In this document: in pieces, positions 6,906 through 13,186 of the stretch
How positions within the stretch are numbered: the first letter of the stretch is position 1
How the letters are laid out: every line of letters begins with the position of its first letter
Assembly: GCA_021790035.1 (NCBI GenBank)
Contig: JAJYIO010000023.1
Coordinates: forward strand, 1-13,186
Source of the DNA: a bacterium
Lineage (GTDB): Bacteria; Cyanobacteriota; Sericytochromatia; S15B-MN24; VGJW01
Length of the DNA: 13,186 nucleotides
Direction of reading: 5' to 3'
Notes under the pieces: generated by a model
Told to the model about the DNA's origin: nothing
Database searches by the model: none
The model's input: the letters and a program-made list of their open reading frames with translations, nothing else
Position numbers and translations under genes: made by a program

Positions 6906-8117
6906 ATGCAGCACGCGAGCTCGGGCGCCTTCCTGGACGAGACCGTTTTCGACCCCACGGGCGCCGGGCCGCTCGACGGCCTTCGCTTTGCCGTCAAGGA
7001 CCTCGTCGACCTCGCGGGTCTGCCCACCGGCTGCGGCCATCCGGCCTGGCGCGATTCGCATCCGCGGGCCGTTTCGCACGCCGTCTGCGTGGAGCAGGTG
7101 CTGGCGGCCGGGGCGCGCTGCGTCGGCAAGACGGTGACCGATGAACTGGCCTTCAGCCTGCTGGGCGAGAACCAGTTCTACGGCACGCCCCTCAATCCCC
7201 GAGCCCCCGAGCGGGTGCCTGGCGGCTCTTCGAGCGGCTCGGCTTCCGCGGTGGCCTGCGGGCTGGTCGATTTCGCCATCGGCACGGATACCGGCGGGTC
7301 GGTGCGGGTCCCGGCGAGCAACTGCGGCATCTACGGCCTGCGGCCCTCGCACGGGGCCGTGTCCGTCGCCGGCGTGTATCCGTTCGCCCCCACTTTCGAT
7401 ACCGTCGGCCTTCTCGCTGCCGATCTCGAGGTCCTGATCCGGGCGGCTGGAGTGCTGCTGGCTCGCGAGATTCCGGCCATCGCTCGAGTCCGTCGCTTGC
7501 ATGTCATCACCGAGGCCTTCGAGCTGGCCGAACCCGCCGTGGCGACGAGCTTGTACGAGGCAGCCGCGCAGCTGGCCGAGCAGCTGGGCGTCGAGGTCAC
7601 GACCACGTCCTTGCGCGACATCGACGAGGATGCGGGCGGACAGGCGCTCGATGCCTGGTACGACACCTATTGCCAGGTGCAGTGGCCCGAGATCTGGAGC
7701 CAGCTGGGCCCCTGGTTCCAGGCTACCGAGCCGGAGCTGAGTTCGTTCGCGCAGGGGAGCCTGGAGCTGACCCGCAAGTACGACCGCTCGCGATCCCTGG
7801 CAGCCATTCGCCGTCGCGAAGATCTGGCGGCTCGCGTCTCGCGGTTCTTCGGCCCGGACGACCTCTTGTGCCTTCCCACGGTGCATACCCCGGCGCCGCT
7901 CAAGGGCAGCCACTCCGTGCGTGGCTTCTCGCGAACCTACTACTCCCGGGCCCTGGCGCTCACGGCGATCTCGGGTATTGGCCGCCTGCCCGCGCTCTCC
8001 TTGCCGCTGGCCGAGGTGGAGGGTCTGCCGGTCGGCCTGTGCCTCATGTCGGGCCCGGGCCAGGACGCGTTCCTGCTGGCGGCTGCGCGCCAGGCGGTTC
8101 CGGCCCCGGTCGCGTAA
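6906..8117 (+). CDS. Amidase signature (AS) family amidohydrolase
   Basis: This 403-residue protein has the complete Ser-cisSer-Lys triad of the AS family: K31 in FAVKDLVD, S108 in the GGSSSGSASA loop and S132 in GTDTGGSVRVPAS. The 24-residue spacing between the serines is the standard one. The next segment, NCGIYGLRPSHGAVS, is also typical, closest by eye to short AMI1-like and AtzF-like amidases. At 403 residues it is on the short side for the family and has no extra C-terminal domain, so it is not a full allophanate hydrolase or urea amidolyase. No signal peptide is seen. It diverges from the allH-like gene by 83 nt, so it may hydrolyse an amide made by that pathway, such as oxamate or a related half-amide, with release of ammonia. 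That link is inference. Its last 74 nt overlap the 3' end of selB on the other strand. Confidence 0.93.
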   Translation: MQHASSGAFLDETVFDPTGAGPLDGLRFAVKDLVDLAGLPTGCGHPAWRDSHPRAVSHAVCVEQVLAAGARCVGKTVTDELAFSLLGENQFYGTPLNPRAPERVPGGSSSGSASAVACGLVDFAIGTDTGGSVRVPASNCGIYGLRPSHGAVSVAGVYPFAPTFDTVGLLAADLEVLIRAAGVLLAREIPAIARVRRLHVITEAFELAEPAVATSLYEAAAQLAEQLGVEVTTTSLRDIDEDAGGQALDAWYDTYCQVQWPEIWSQLGPWFQATEPELSSFAQGSLELTRKYDRSRSLAAIRRREDLAARVSRFFGPDDLLCLPTVHTPAPLKGSHSVRGFSRTYYSRALALTAISGIGRLPALSLPLAEVEGLPVGLCLMSGPGQDAFLLAAARQAVPAPVA

Positions 8118-9984
8118 GGGTGCGAACGTCTCCCTGGCGGCGGGTGAAGCCGATCTGATCCAGGTACTCGAGGAGCGGGATCAGGAATCGGCGACTCGTG
8201 CCCAGGGCCTCTTTGATCTGCGAGGCCGTCAGCTGCGGGCGCTCGCGGAACGCCAGGGCCAGGCTGCTCCTGGCATTCTCGATGCCGGTCCTCGTGGCGT
8301 GGATCCCCTGTCCGAGCTTGAGAATCTGGCCGGCTTCCACTCGATCCTCCAGGATTTCGCGGGCGACCTCGGGCAGGTCCTTCAGGAGATCCGTCTCGTC
8401 GACGAGGCCGGCGGACACGCGCTCGGTCAGCGCCTCTGCGGCTTGCCGGGCGGGACCCTCGAAGCGGGATTCGTGGCTGGACAGGCCCGCCAGCCGGCCG
8501 ATGAGCCGTAATCTGTTCCTTTCCGCGAGGTCGCTCATGATCTGGGCCAGGCGAGCGGGTGGAACCTGGAGCTCGGCCTGCAAGGCTTCCCTCGCCATTC
8601 CGGCGCGGTGCGGATGGGCGGCGTGGAAGGCGGTCAGGACGTCGGTCAGGCGTCCTGTCAGAGCAGCGATCGCCCGGCTGTGAACGAACCCGGGCTCGAG
8701 CCGGTACAGAACCCCACGGCTCTCGAGCTCTTTCAGGACCCGACTGCGGGCCGCAAAGGGAACGTGGGATTCGAGTTGCCCGGCCGTGATGGGCTCGAGG
8801 CCGGCTTCTTCGAGGACACTCTCGGCGGCGTCGGCAAGACGCCCCTCGCGGTAAGCCGCCAGTCTGGCCAGTAAACCCGCATGGCGGCGTTTCCACCTTC
8901 TCGCACGCGGATCCAGGATCTGTCCTCCGCCGAGGGTCTGGGCCGGAGAGTAGCGCCGGATGACGAACCGGTCACCGAAATCGGCGACCAGCGGCGTCTC
9001 GAGAAGCAGCTGGGCAAAACCTGCCGACCCGCCCGGGAGCTTGTCGGCCTCCAGCAAGGCCAGGCGACCGATGACCTCGGAAGTCCCGTGGTGCACCCGG
9101 ACCCGGTCGCGATGCTCGACGGCCGGCGATCCCGCCAGCAATTCGAGCCAGACGTCGACGACGGTCGCCGGACCGAAGAGCCCGGGGGCGACGAGCCATT
9201 CACCGCGATCGAAATCCGAATGCGAGAGCCCGGCCACGTTGATCGCCACGCGCTGGCCCGCCTGGACGCTTGCACGCTTGCCTCCGTGCACCTGCAACCC
9301 GCGAGCTCGACCCTTGAGGCCGCTGGGCTGAAGCTCGATCGATTCCCCCTCGCCGAGGCTTCCGGTCAGGAGCGTCCCGGTGACCACCGCGCCGAACCCC
9401 TGCTTGACGAAGACCCGGTCGATCGGAAGCCGGGCCGGCGCCACGGCGTCCCTCGTGATGGTCTCGGCTGCCAGCCGATCGAGTGCGGACAGAAGATCCT
9501 CGAGACCCTCTCCGGTCGTGGCCGAAACCGGCACCAGGGGGGCATCTTCCAGGAAGCTCCCCACCAGGGTCTCCTGGATGTCGGCGATCGCCAGCTCCAG
9601 GAGTTCGGTCTCGACGAGATCCCGCTTGGTGACGACCACCACGCCGTGCTGAACGTGCAAGAGGCGCAGGATGTCGAGGTGCTCCCGGGTCTGCGGCATC
9701 ACCCCGTCGTCGGCTGCGACGACGAGCAGCACGAGGTCCATTCCCCCGACACCGGCCAGCATGTTCTTGAGGAACCGCTCGTGCCCGGGGACGTCGACGA
9801 CGCTGGCCGTACGGCCGGAGGGCAGGATGAAGGGAGCAAACCCGAGATCGATCGTCAGGCCCCGGCGTTTCTCTTCGGCCAGGCGATCCGTATCCACTCC
9901 GGTAAGCGCCTTGATGAGCGTGGTCTTGCCATGATCGACGTGGCCCGCGGTGCCGATGACGATCGGCAGGTCCCCGGTCGCCAT
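8044..9984 (-). CDS. selB: SelB, selenocysteine-specific translation elongation factor
   Basis: This 646-residue GTPase delivers selenocysteyl-tRNA to UGA codons at a SECIS hairpin. The N-terminal EF-Tu-like part shows G1 GHVDHGKT (14-21), G2 RGLTIDLGFA (41-50), G3 DVPGHERF (64-71), G4 TKRD (119-122) and G5 SATTGEG. Domains II and III follow, including RVFVKQGFGAVVTGTLLTG. The C-terminal third is winged-helix repeats, which in SelB bind the mRNA SECIS, ending near TASQIKEALGTSRRFLIPLLEYL. After RTLTRPG comes a roughly 20-residue proline/glycine-rich tail that coincides with the overlap with the amidase gene and is probably non-functional read-on. The start ATG shares one base with the selA stop (TGATG), so translation is coupled. 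Confidence 0.96.
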   Translation of the reverse strand: MATGDLPIVIGTAGHVDHGKTTLIKALTGVDTDRLAEEKRRGLTIDLGFAPFILPSGRTASVVDVPGHERFLKNMLAGVGGMDLVLLVVAADDGVMPQTREHLDILRLLHVQHGVVVVTKRDLVETELLELAIADIQETLVGSFLEDAPLVPVSATTGEGLEDLLSALDRLAAETITRDAVAPARLPIDRVFVKQGFGAVVTGTLLTGSLGEGESIELQPSGLKGRARGLQVHGGKRASVQAGQRVAINVAGLSHSDFDRGEWLVAPGLFGPATVVDVWLELLAGSPAVEHRDRVRVHHGTSEVIGRLALLEADKLPGGSAGFAQLLLETPLVADFGDRFVIRRYSPAQTLGGGQILDPRARRWKRRHAGLLARLAAYREGRLADAAESVLEEAGLEPITAGQLESHVPFAARSRVLKELESRGVLYRLEPGFVHSRAIAALTGRLTDVLTAFHAAHPHRAGMAREALQAELQVPPARLAQIMSDLAERNRLRLIGRLAGLSSHESRFEGPARQAAEALTERVSAGLVDETDLLKDLPEVAREILEDRVEAGQILKLGQGIHATRTGIENARSSLALAFRERPQLTASQIKEALGTSRRFLIPLLEYLDQIGFTRRQGDVRTLTRPGPEPPGAQPPAGTRPGPGPT

Positions 9985-11417
9985 CAAGGAGTCCCCCGCG
10001 AGAGGCCGATCGCCTCGTCGATCAGGACCTCTCGGAAGGCAGCGACGATCCGATCGTCGTCTCCTTCGAGGAGCGTGCGGACATCCAGCAACAGGGAACC
10101 ATCGAAAAGACGCCCCAAAACGGGAGTGGATGCCATTCTGAGTCGATCTGCCAGCACCTGGACGCTGACGCCGGCACCCGGGCCGGGCCCGATTCGCACG
10201 ACCCAGGTATCGAGCTGGACGCCGGGCAAGGAGCCCCCGCCGGGGGCAGAAACACCCGGAGCTGCGACGGCAGCCAGGCCGATGGCCGCGAGGCGCTCGG
10301 CCAGTGCTCGGGCCCTGGGAACCAGAGATTCCGGCGTTGCCGCCAGCATCGCCAGGGCGGGAACGCTCGCAAGAACGCCCTCGGGATCGAGGTACAGCCG
10401 CAGCGTGGCCTCCAGCATCGCGATCACCGTCTTGTCGAGGCGCAGGGCTCGCATGAGCGGATTTGCCTCGAGACGCTCGATGAAGGCCCGCTTGCCCACG
10501 ACGATTCCGGCCTGGGGGCCGCCCAAGAGCTTGTCGCCCGAGAACGTGACCAGATCGACGTCGGCCCGGATCGCCTCGAGCACCGTCGGCTCGTGGGGCA
10601 AGCCGATGAGTGCCAGGTCGACGAGGGTGCCAGAACCCAGATCCAGGACGGCGGGAAGGTCGTGCCGGTGCGCGATGGCGGCCAGTTCGGTCGCGCCGAC
10701 CTCCTCGGTGAACCCGACGAGCTTGAAGTTGGACCGGTGACACTTGAGGAGCATGCCGGTCCGTTCCCCGATCGCACGCTCGAAATCTTCGGACCGGGTC
10801 TTGTTCGTGGTCCCGACCTCCTTGAGCTGGGCCCCCGAGGCGGTGATGACGTCCGGGATCCGGAACGATCCGCCGATCTCGACGAGCTCGCCGCGGCTGA
10901 CCACCACTTCCTGGCCCCGGGCCAGGGTGTCGACGACGAGGAGCACGGCCGCGGCGTTGTTATTGACGGCAATCGCCGCCTCGGCGCCACACAGGCGCGC
11001 CAGCAAGGGCTCCAGGTGGCTCTTCCGGTGCCCGCGGCGGCCCGTCTCGAGATCGATCTCGAGGTTCGAGTAGGCCGCGCCGACCTCCACCGCACGGAGC
11101 AACGCTGCCTCGGGCAAGGGAGCCCGTCCGAGATTGGTGTTGAGGACGACCCCCGTCGCGTTGACCACGCGTACCAGATGAGGCAAAAAATCGTGTCCGA
11201 GGCGCGCCCGCGCTTCATCGCGGATCCGCTCGGCCGCGGGTACCACCGGCCGGCCGGTCCGGATGTGCTCGCGGAGGTCCTCCAGGACCTCCTGCAATGC
11301 CGCGATCACCCGGGATCTGGGGTAATCGGCGAGAAGCCCCGCGCTCGCCGGGTCGTCCAGCAGCGTTCCCACGGCCGGAATCTGGCGCAGGAGTGTACTC
11401 GGATCGAGGTCGGCCAT
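9984..11417 (-). CDS. selA: SelA, L-seryl-tRNA(Sec) selenium transferase
   Basis: This 477-residue PLP enzyme converts Ser-tRNA(Sec) to Sec-tRNA(Sec) using selenophosphate. The PLP lysine is K296 in FSGDKLLGGPQAG, matching K295 of E. coli SelA. Other family blocks are VNATGVVLNTNLGRAPL (85-101), AYSNLEIDLETGRRG (115-129), VNNNAAAVLL (151-160), SRGELVEIGGSFRIPDV and GTTNKTR. Length equals the family norm (about 460-475), and the N-terminal tRNA-binding part is intact. The ATG at 11417 follows a GGCGAGGT that touches it, too close for a normal Shine-Dalgarno, with a TAAACT element 8 nt upstream, suggesting a very short or absent leader. It forms an operon with selB. No selC (tRNA-Sec), selD or recognisable selenoprotein gene lies in the window. 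Confidence 0.97.
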   Translation of the reverse strand: MADLDPSTLLRQIPAVGTLLDDPASAGLLADYPRSRVIAALQEVLEDLREHIRTGRPVVPAAERIRDEARARLGHDFLPHLVRVVNATGVVLNTNLGRAPLPEAALLRAVEVGAAYSNLEIDLETGRRGHRKSHLEPLLARLCGAEAAIAVNNNAAAVLLVVDTLARGQEVVVSRGELVEIGGSFRIPDVITASGAQLKEVGTTNKTRSEDFERAIGERTGMLLKCHRSNFKLVGFTEEVGATELAAIAHRHDLPAVLDLGSGTLVDLALIGLPHEPTVLEAIRADVDLVTFSGDKLLGGPQAGIVVGKRAFIERLEANPLMRALRLDKTVIAMLEATLRLYLDPEGVLASVPALAMLAATPESLVPRARALAERLAAIGLAAVAAPGVSAPGGGSLPGVQLDTWVVRIGPGPGAGVSVQVLADRLRMASTPVLGRLFDGSLLLDVRTLLEGDDDRIVAAFREVLIDEAIGLSRGTP

Positions 11418-11425
11418 ACCTCGCC

Positions 11426-11431
11426 AGTTTA
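11426..11431 (-). promoter_or_regulatory. -10-like element of selA-selB
   Basis: TAAACT on the minus strand ends 8 nt before the selA ATG. It matches the -10 consensus at 4 of 6. No -35 is evident. Transcription would start within about two bases of the ATG. Confidence 0.3.
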
Positions 11432-11455
11432 CCGCTACCTTTGCGGGTCGCGTTC

Positions 11456-11465
11456 GATCCGGATC
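11456..11465. repeat. 10-bp palindrome between selA and the winged-helix gene
   Basis: GATCCGGATC is a perfect palindrome in the 82-nt divergent region 11418-11499. It could be an operator for the winged-helix protein or chance in GC-rich DNA. The symmetry does not extend further. Confidence 0.2.
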
Positions 11466-11499
11466 CGCTGGAGGCGTCGGACGCGCGTCGCACCGAGAA

Positions 11500-11844
11500 A
11501 TGCGCCTCATCCGGGTACACGATCCCAGGATGTACCGGCAAGTGCTCACGTTCATCGCGGATCGAGGCCAGGCCCGCGTGACCGAGATCCAGCAGGCCTT
11601 CGCGCTTTCCGCCGAGATGGCTGCATGCCTGTGCATCGAACTTCAAGACGCCCAGTGGTTGACCGACACGGCGCCCTCGGCCTGCCATCACGAAGGTGCG
11701 GACGGAGGCTGTGCGTCCTGTCCCCGGAACGCCGGTCCTGGCCACGATTCACCCGGCGATCCGGCCGCGTTCGAGGGCTGCTGCGGAATCAACGGTCCGT
11801 ACCGGTTGACGACTCGCGGCCTGGACTACCTGGGCCGCAAGTGA
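11500..11844 (+). CDS. Small cysteine-rich winged-helix protein, FeoC-like
   Basis: This 114-residue protein begins with a helix-turn-helix: YRQVLTFIADRGQARVTEIQQAFALS at about 12-37, then a recognition-type helix 38-53. A cysteine-rich insert follows at about 60-96, and a winged-helix ending YRLTTRGLDYLGRK closes it. Cysteines are C43, C45, C62, C71, C74, C94 and C95, with H63 and H64. The GGCASCP segment recalls the GSCKSCP of FeoC, an iron-sulphur winged-helix protein of ferrous iron uptake, so a cluster- or zinc-binding sensor is plausible. No feoA or feoB gene is in the window. The start ATG at 11500 has only weak upstream purines (CGAGAA). It diverges from selA, so it might regulate selAB or itself. 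It is not assigned to a known function. Confidence 0.7.
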   Translation: MRLIRVHDPRMYRQVLTFIADRGQARVTEIQQAFALSAEMAACLCIELQDAQWLTDTAPSACHHEGADGGCASCPRNAGPGHDSPGDPAAFEGCCGINGPYRLTTRGLDYLGRK

Positions 11845-11845
11845 A

Positions 11846-11868
11846 CGGTCCCGGAGGGCTCCAGACCG
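11846..11868. terminator. Hairpin right after the winged-helix gene stop (possible terminator without T-run)
   Basis: CGGTC (11846-11850) pairs with GACCG (11864-11868). Inside, GGA and TCC can pair as well. It starts one base after the TGA. A second hairpin, ACCGA/TCGGT with a 3-nt loop (11865-11877), partly competes with it. There is no T-run, so this is at best a weak or Rho-assisted end. Confidence 0.3.
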
Positions 11869-11888
11869 ACTTTCGGTTGACTCGAACC

Positions 11889-11935
11889 CGGGCGCGCCCG
11901 CAAGAAAGCGAAGCCGAAGCGTACTTCTCCGTACG
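11889..11935. repeat. Palindrome and hairpin in the convergent gap before add
   Basis: CGGGCGCGCCCG at 11889-11900 is a perfect 12-bp palindrome. CGTAC (11920-11924) and GTACG (11931-11935) form a 5-bp stem around TTCTCC. Together with the hairpins at 11846-11877 they make the 142-nt gap 11845-11986 strongly structured. No gene was recognised in it on either strand. Confidence 0.4.
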
Positions 11936-11986
11936 TGAGGCGAGGGGGCGCGGACCCAAGCCGGGACAGGTCAACCTGACACAGGT

Positions 11987-12967
11987 CTAATCGTTGCCCA
12001 GCGGCTCGAGGGCGTCGTCCATGAACATCTGCGCGAAGCCGTTTGCCAGCAACTGCCCCAGTTCGGCGTCGGTGAGCGAGAGATCGTGGGCGGCCAGCAG
12101 CCATTCATCCTTGAGGTTGGAGTGAGAGACGGTGAGGTTGTCGGTGCACAGGGTGGCGGCCAGGCCAAAGGCCAGCATGCGACGCAGGGGATGGTCGGCC
12201 AGCTGGGCCACGGCACCCGTTTGCAGGTTGCTCTTGAGACACACCTCGATGCCCACGTGGTTCTCTCGAGCCATCTCGACCGCCTTGGGATCCCCGAAGA
12301 TCCGGGTGCCGTGGCCGATGCGCTCGGCGCCCAGCGTTTCGATCGCCTCGGCGACGTTCTCACCCGGGCCCGCTTCTCCGGCATGGACGGTGACGTGGAG
12401 CCCCGCGTCTCTGGCCCGGCCGAAGGCCCGCCGGAAAGGCTCCAGATCGAATCCGCGCCCCTCGTCTCCGGCCAGATCGACTGCCACCACGCCGTGGCGG
12501 TGGTAGGCGATCGCCAGGTCCGCGATGCGATCGGCCTGGCTCGCATCCATCCCGTGCAGCGCACAAAGTATGAGACGCGCCTGCATCCCGGCGGTCTGGC
12601 GACCCTCGGCCAGGCCCTCGAGGGCCGCCTCGACGACCGCCGCGTCCATCAATCCCTCTTTGGTGTGCAGCAGGGGACAGAACCGGACCTCGGCGTACAT
12701 CGCCCCGTGGGCGGCGCAATCCTCCAGGATCTCCCGGCCTGTCCTCTGCAGGGCGTCGCGGGTCTGCAAGAGGGGCAAGACGATGTCGAAGCGCTCGAGA
12801 TAGGCCTTGAGGTCCCCGTTCGGCGGGGCGCGGAAGATGGACTCGAGCTGCGCGGTCTGAGCGCCACGCTGGCGCGCCAGGTCGAGTAGCGTCGCGGGTC
12901 GAACCGAGCCGTCGAGATGCAGGTGAAGATCGGTCTTGCGAAGCTTGAGCAGCAGGTCAGGGTTCAT
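11987..12967 (-). CDS. add: Adenosine deaminase (purine nucleoside deaminase)
   Basis: This 326-residue TIM-barrel enzyme deaminates adenosine (and 2'-deoxyadenosine) to inosine. Metal and catalytic motifs are H15 and H17 in TDLHLHLDGSVRP, H195 and E198 in VTVHAGEAGPGE, H219 in ERIGHGTRIF, and D276 in CTDNLTVS. The CLKSNLQTG segment at 243-251 is also typical. The CTDN version, instead of NTDDP, is common in many bacterial ADAs. Length fits (320-350). I chose the ATG at 12967, which begins MNPDLLLKLRK just ahead of the first metal motif. An in-frame ATG at 12976 overlaps the -10-like TACAAT and is less likely. A related adenine, aminodeoxyfutalosine or guanine deaminase cannot be fully excluded by eye. 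Purine input to the molybdenum hydroxylase pathway is possible but unproven. Confidence 0.94.
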   Translation of the reverse strand: MNPDLLLKLRKTDLHLHLDGSVRPATLLDLARQRGAQTAQLESIFRAPPNGDLKAYLERFDIVLPLLQTRDALQRTGREILEDCAAHGAMYAEVRFCPLLHTKEGLMDAAVVEAALEGLAEGRQTAGMQARLILCALHGMDASQADRIADLAIAYHRHGVVAVDLAGDEGRGFDLEPFRRAFGRARDAGLHVTVHAGEAGPGENVAEAIETLGAERIGHGTRIFGDPKAVEMARENHVGIEVCLKSNLQTGAVAQLADHPLRRMLAFGLAATLCTDNLTVSHSNLKDEWLLAAHDLSLTDAELGQLLANGFAQMFMDDALEPLGND

Positions 12968-12974
12968 CTCGCCC

Positions 12975-12980
12975 ATTGTA
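12975..12980 (-). promoter_or_regulatory. -10-like element of add
   Basis: TACAAT on the minus strand ends 7 nt before the add ATG. It is the same hexamer and nearly the same distance as at allH. The intervening GGGCGAG is at most a weak Shine-Dalgarno. No -35 is clear. Confidence 0.4.
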
Positions 12981-13010
12981 CGAGACGATCGCAAGCTCGG
13001 ATATCTCTGC

Positions 13011-13040
13011 GGCGCGGCGCCTGCACGGTTCTCGTGCCAG
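13011..13040. repeat. Hairpins in the add upstream divergent region
   Basis: GCACG (13023-13027) pairs with CGTGC (13033-13037) around GTTCT. Skipping the unpaired C at 13038, the outer bases 13021-13022 (CT) pair with 13039-13040 (AG). GGCGC and GCGCC at 13011-13021 form another short inverted repeat. No known riboswitch was recognised, and no T-run follows. The rest of the 191-nt region 12968-13158 shows only the signals listed separately. Confidence 0.35.
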
Positions 13041-13087
13041 GAGATGGCTGTTTCGGTGGTGCCGTAAGCGAATTGGCGGATGCAATG

Positions 13088-13133
13088 GAGCTAGCCATCC
13101 ACTAGAATAATGTGGGGGAAGAGTGAGCTATCC
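13088..13133 (+). promoter_or_regulatory. Candidate promoter region of the rightmost gene with flanking direct repeats
   Basis: TAGAAT at 13103-13108 matches the -10 consensus at 5 of 6 and sits in an A/T island rare in this DNA. No good -35 is found 15-19 nt upstream. GAGCTAGCC (13088-13096) and GAGCTATCC (13125-13133) form a direct repeat, 8 of 9 identical, flanking it. The repeat could be operator half-sites. Confidence 0.3.
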
Positions 13134-13158
13134 GTTCCGGTTCCAGAGGGGTGCCTGC

Positions 13159-13186
13159 ATGAAGGAGAACGTCATGAAGTCGAAGG
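13159..13186 (+). CDS. 5' end of an unidentified gene, cut by the right edge
   Basis: Two in-frame ATGs are possible. The one at 13159 follows AGAGGGG with 7-nt spacing. The one at 13174 follows AAGGAG with 6-nt spacing, the stronger site. The visible residues are MKENVMKSK. The lysine-rich start could be the beginning of a secreted or membrane protein, but too little is present to identify it. It has a normal leader, unlike the other transcription-unit heads here. Confidence 0.45.

Noticed and set aside
6822..6906. TTG start for the allH-like gene at 6906
   Set aside because: It would overlap the amidase start and promoter and add about 28 low-complexity residues. The family-like sequence starts at the ATG at 6822.
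8881..10740. 619-codon plus-strand frame opposite selB and selA
   Set aside because: It is the shadow of well-conserved genes on the other strand, has no recognisable motif, and has no ribosome binding site.
11870..11895. tRNA-like T-arm (GGTTCGAGTC on the minus strand)
   Set aside because: The five-base T stem does not pair, and there is no acceptor stem or anticodon arm. Similar look-alikes at about 724 and 810 also fail.
10593..11990. 465-codon plus-strand frame over selA, the winged-helix gene and the gap
   Set aside because: It is antisense to selA and out of frame with the winged-helix gene. No domain is visible.
12968..13158. Possible riboswitch or selC upstream of the rightmost gene
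   Set aside because: Only short hairpins are present. No known aptamer core, and no 90-100 nt tRNA-Sec with a UCA anticodon, could be formed.
1..13186. Mobile elements or CRISPR arrays
   Set aside because: No transposase, integrase, terminal inverted repeats, target duplications or regularly spaced repeats were seen.

Overview
The window comes from a GC-rich bacterium. GC is clearly above 60% by eye, third codon positions are strongly G/C, and long spurious open frames run antisense to the real genes. I see no insertion sequence, integrase, rRNA, tRNA or CRISPR array, so it reads as ordinary chromosomal or metabolic-island DNA. The phylum cannot be fixed from the sequence.

Layout. Region A (1-6822, all minus strand, read right to left) is a probable catabolic operon. 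Its order is allH-like (DUF2877), fdrA/allF-like, allG-like (DUF1116), a cyclase-family metal hydrolase, the FAD subunit and then the [2Fe-2S] subunit of a molybdenum hydroxylase (xanthine/CO dehydrogenase family). The molybdopterin large subunit is not in the window and may lie beyond its left edge. Region B (6906-8117, plus) is an amidase-signature enzyme diverging from allH. Region C (8044-11417, minus) is selA-selB, the bacterial selenocysteine synthesis and insertion pair. Region D (11500-11844, plus) is a small cysteine-rich winged-helix protein resembling FeoC, diverging from selA. Region E (11987-12967, minus) is adenosine deaminase. Region F (13159 to the right end, plus) holds only the first codons of another gene.

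How the genes may work together. AllF, AllG and AllH of E. coli are reported to form oxamic transcarbamylase, which splits oxalurate to oxamate and carbamoyl phosphate. Here the trio sits in one strand block with a ring-opening type hydrolase and a molybdenum hydroxylase, with a divergent amidase alongside. A reasonable inference is a pathway that hydroxylates an N-heterocycle, opens the ring, and recovers carbamoyl phosphate by phosphorolysis of the resulting ureide. The amidase could then take a leftover amide. Adenosine deaminase could feed purines into such a route, but it is in a separate transcription unit. No carbamate kinase is present in the window.

Expression signals. Four genes that begin transcription units (allH, amidase, selA, add) have a -10-like hexamer ending 6-8 nt before the ATG and little or no Shine-Dalgarno sequence, as expected for leaderless or nearly leaderless mRNAs. 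Most operon-internal genes have clear Shine-Dalgarno sequences. No single previously undescribed system is proven here. The best leads are the AllHFG/cyclase/molybdenum-hydroxylase cluster, the FeoC-like protein facing selAB, and the leaderless starts.
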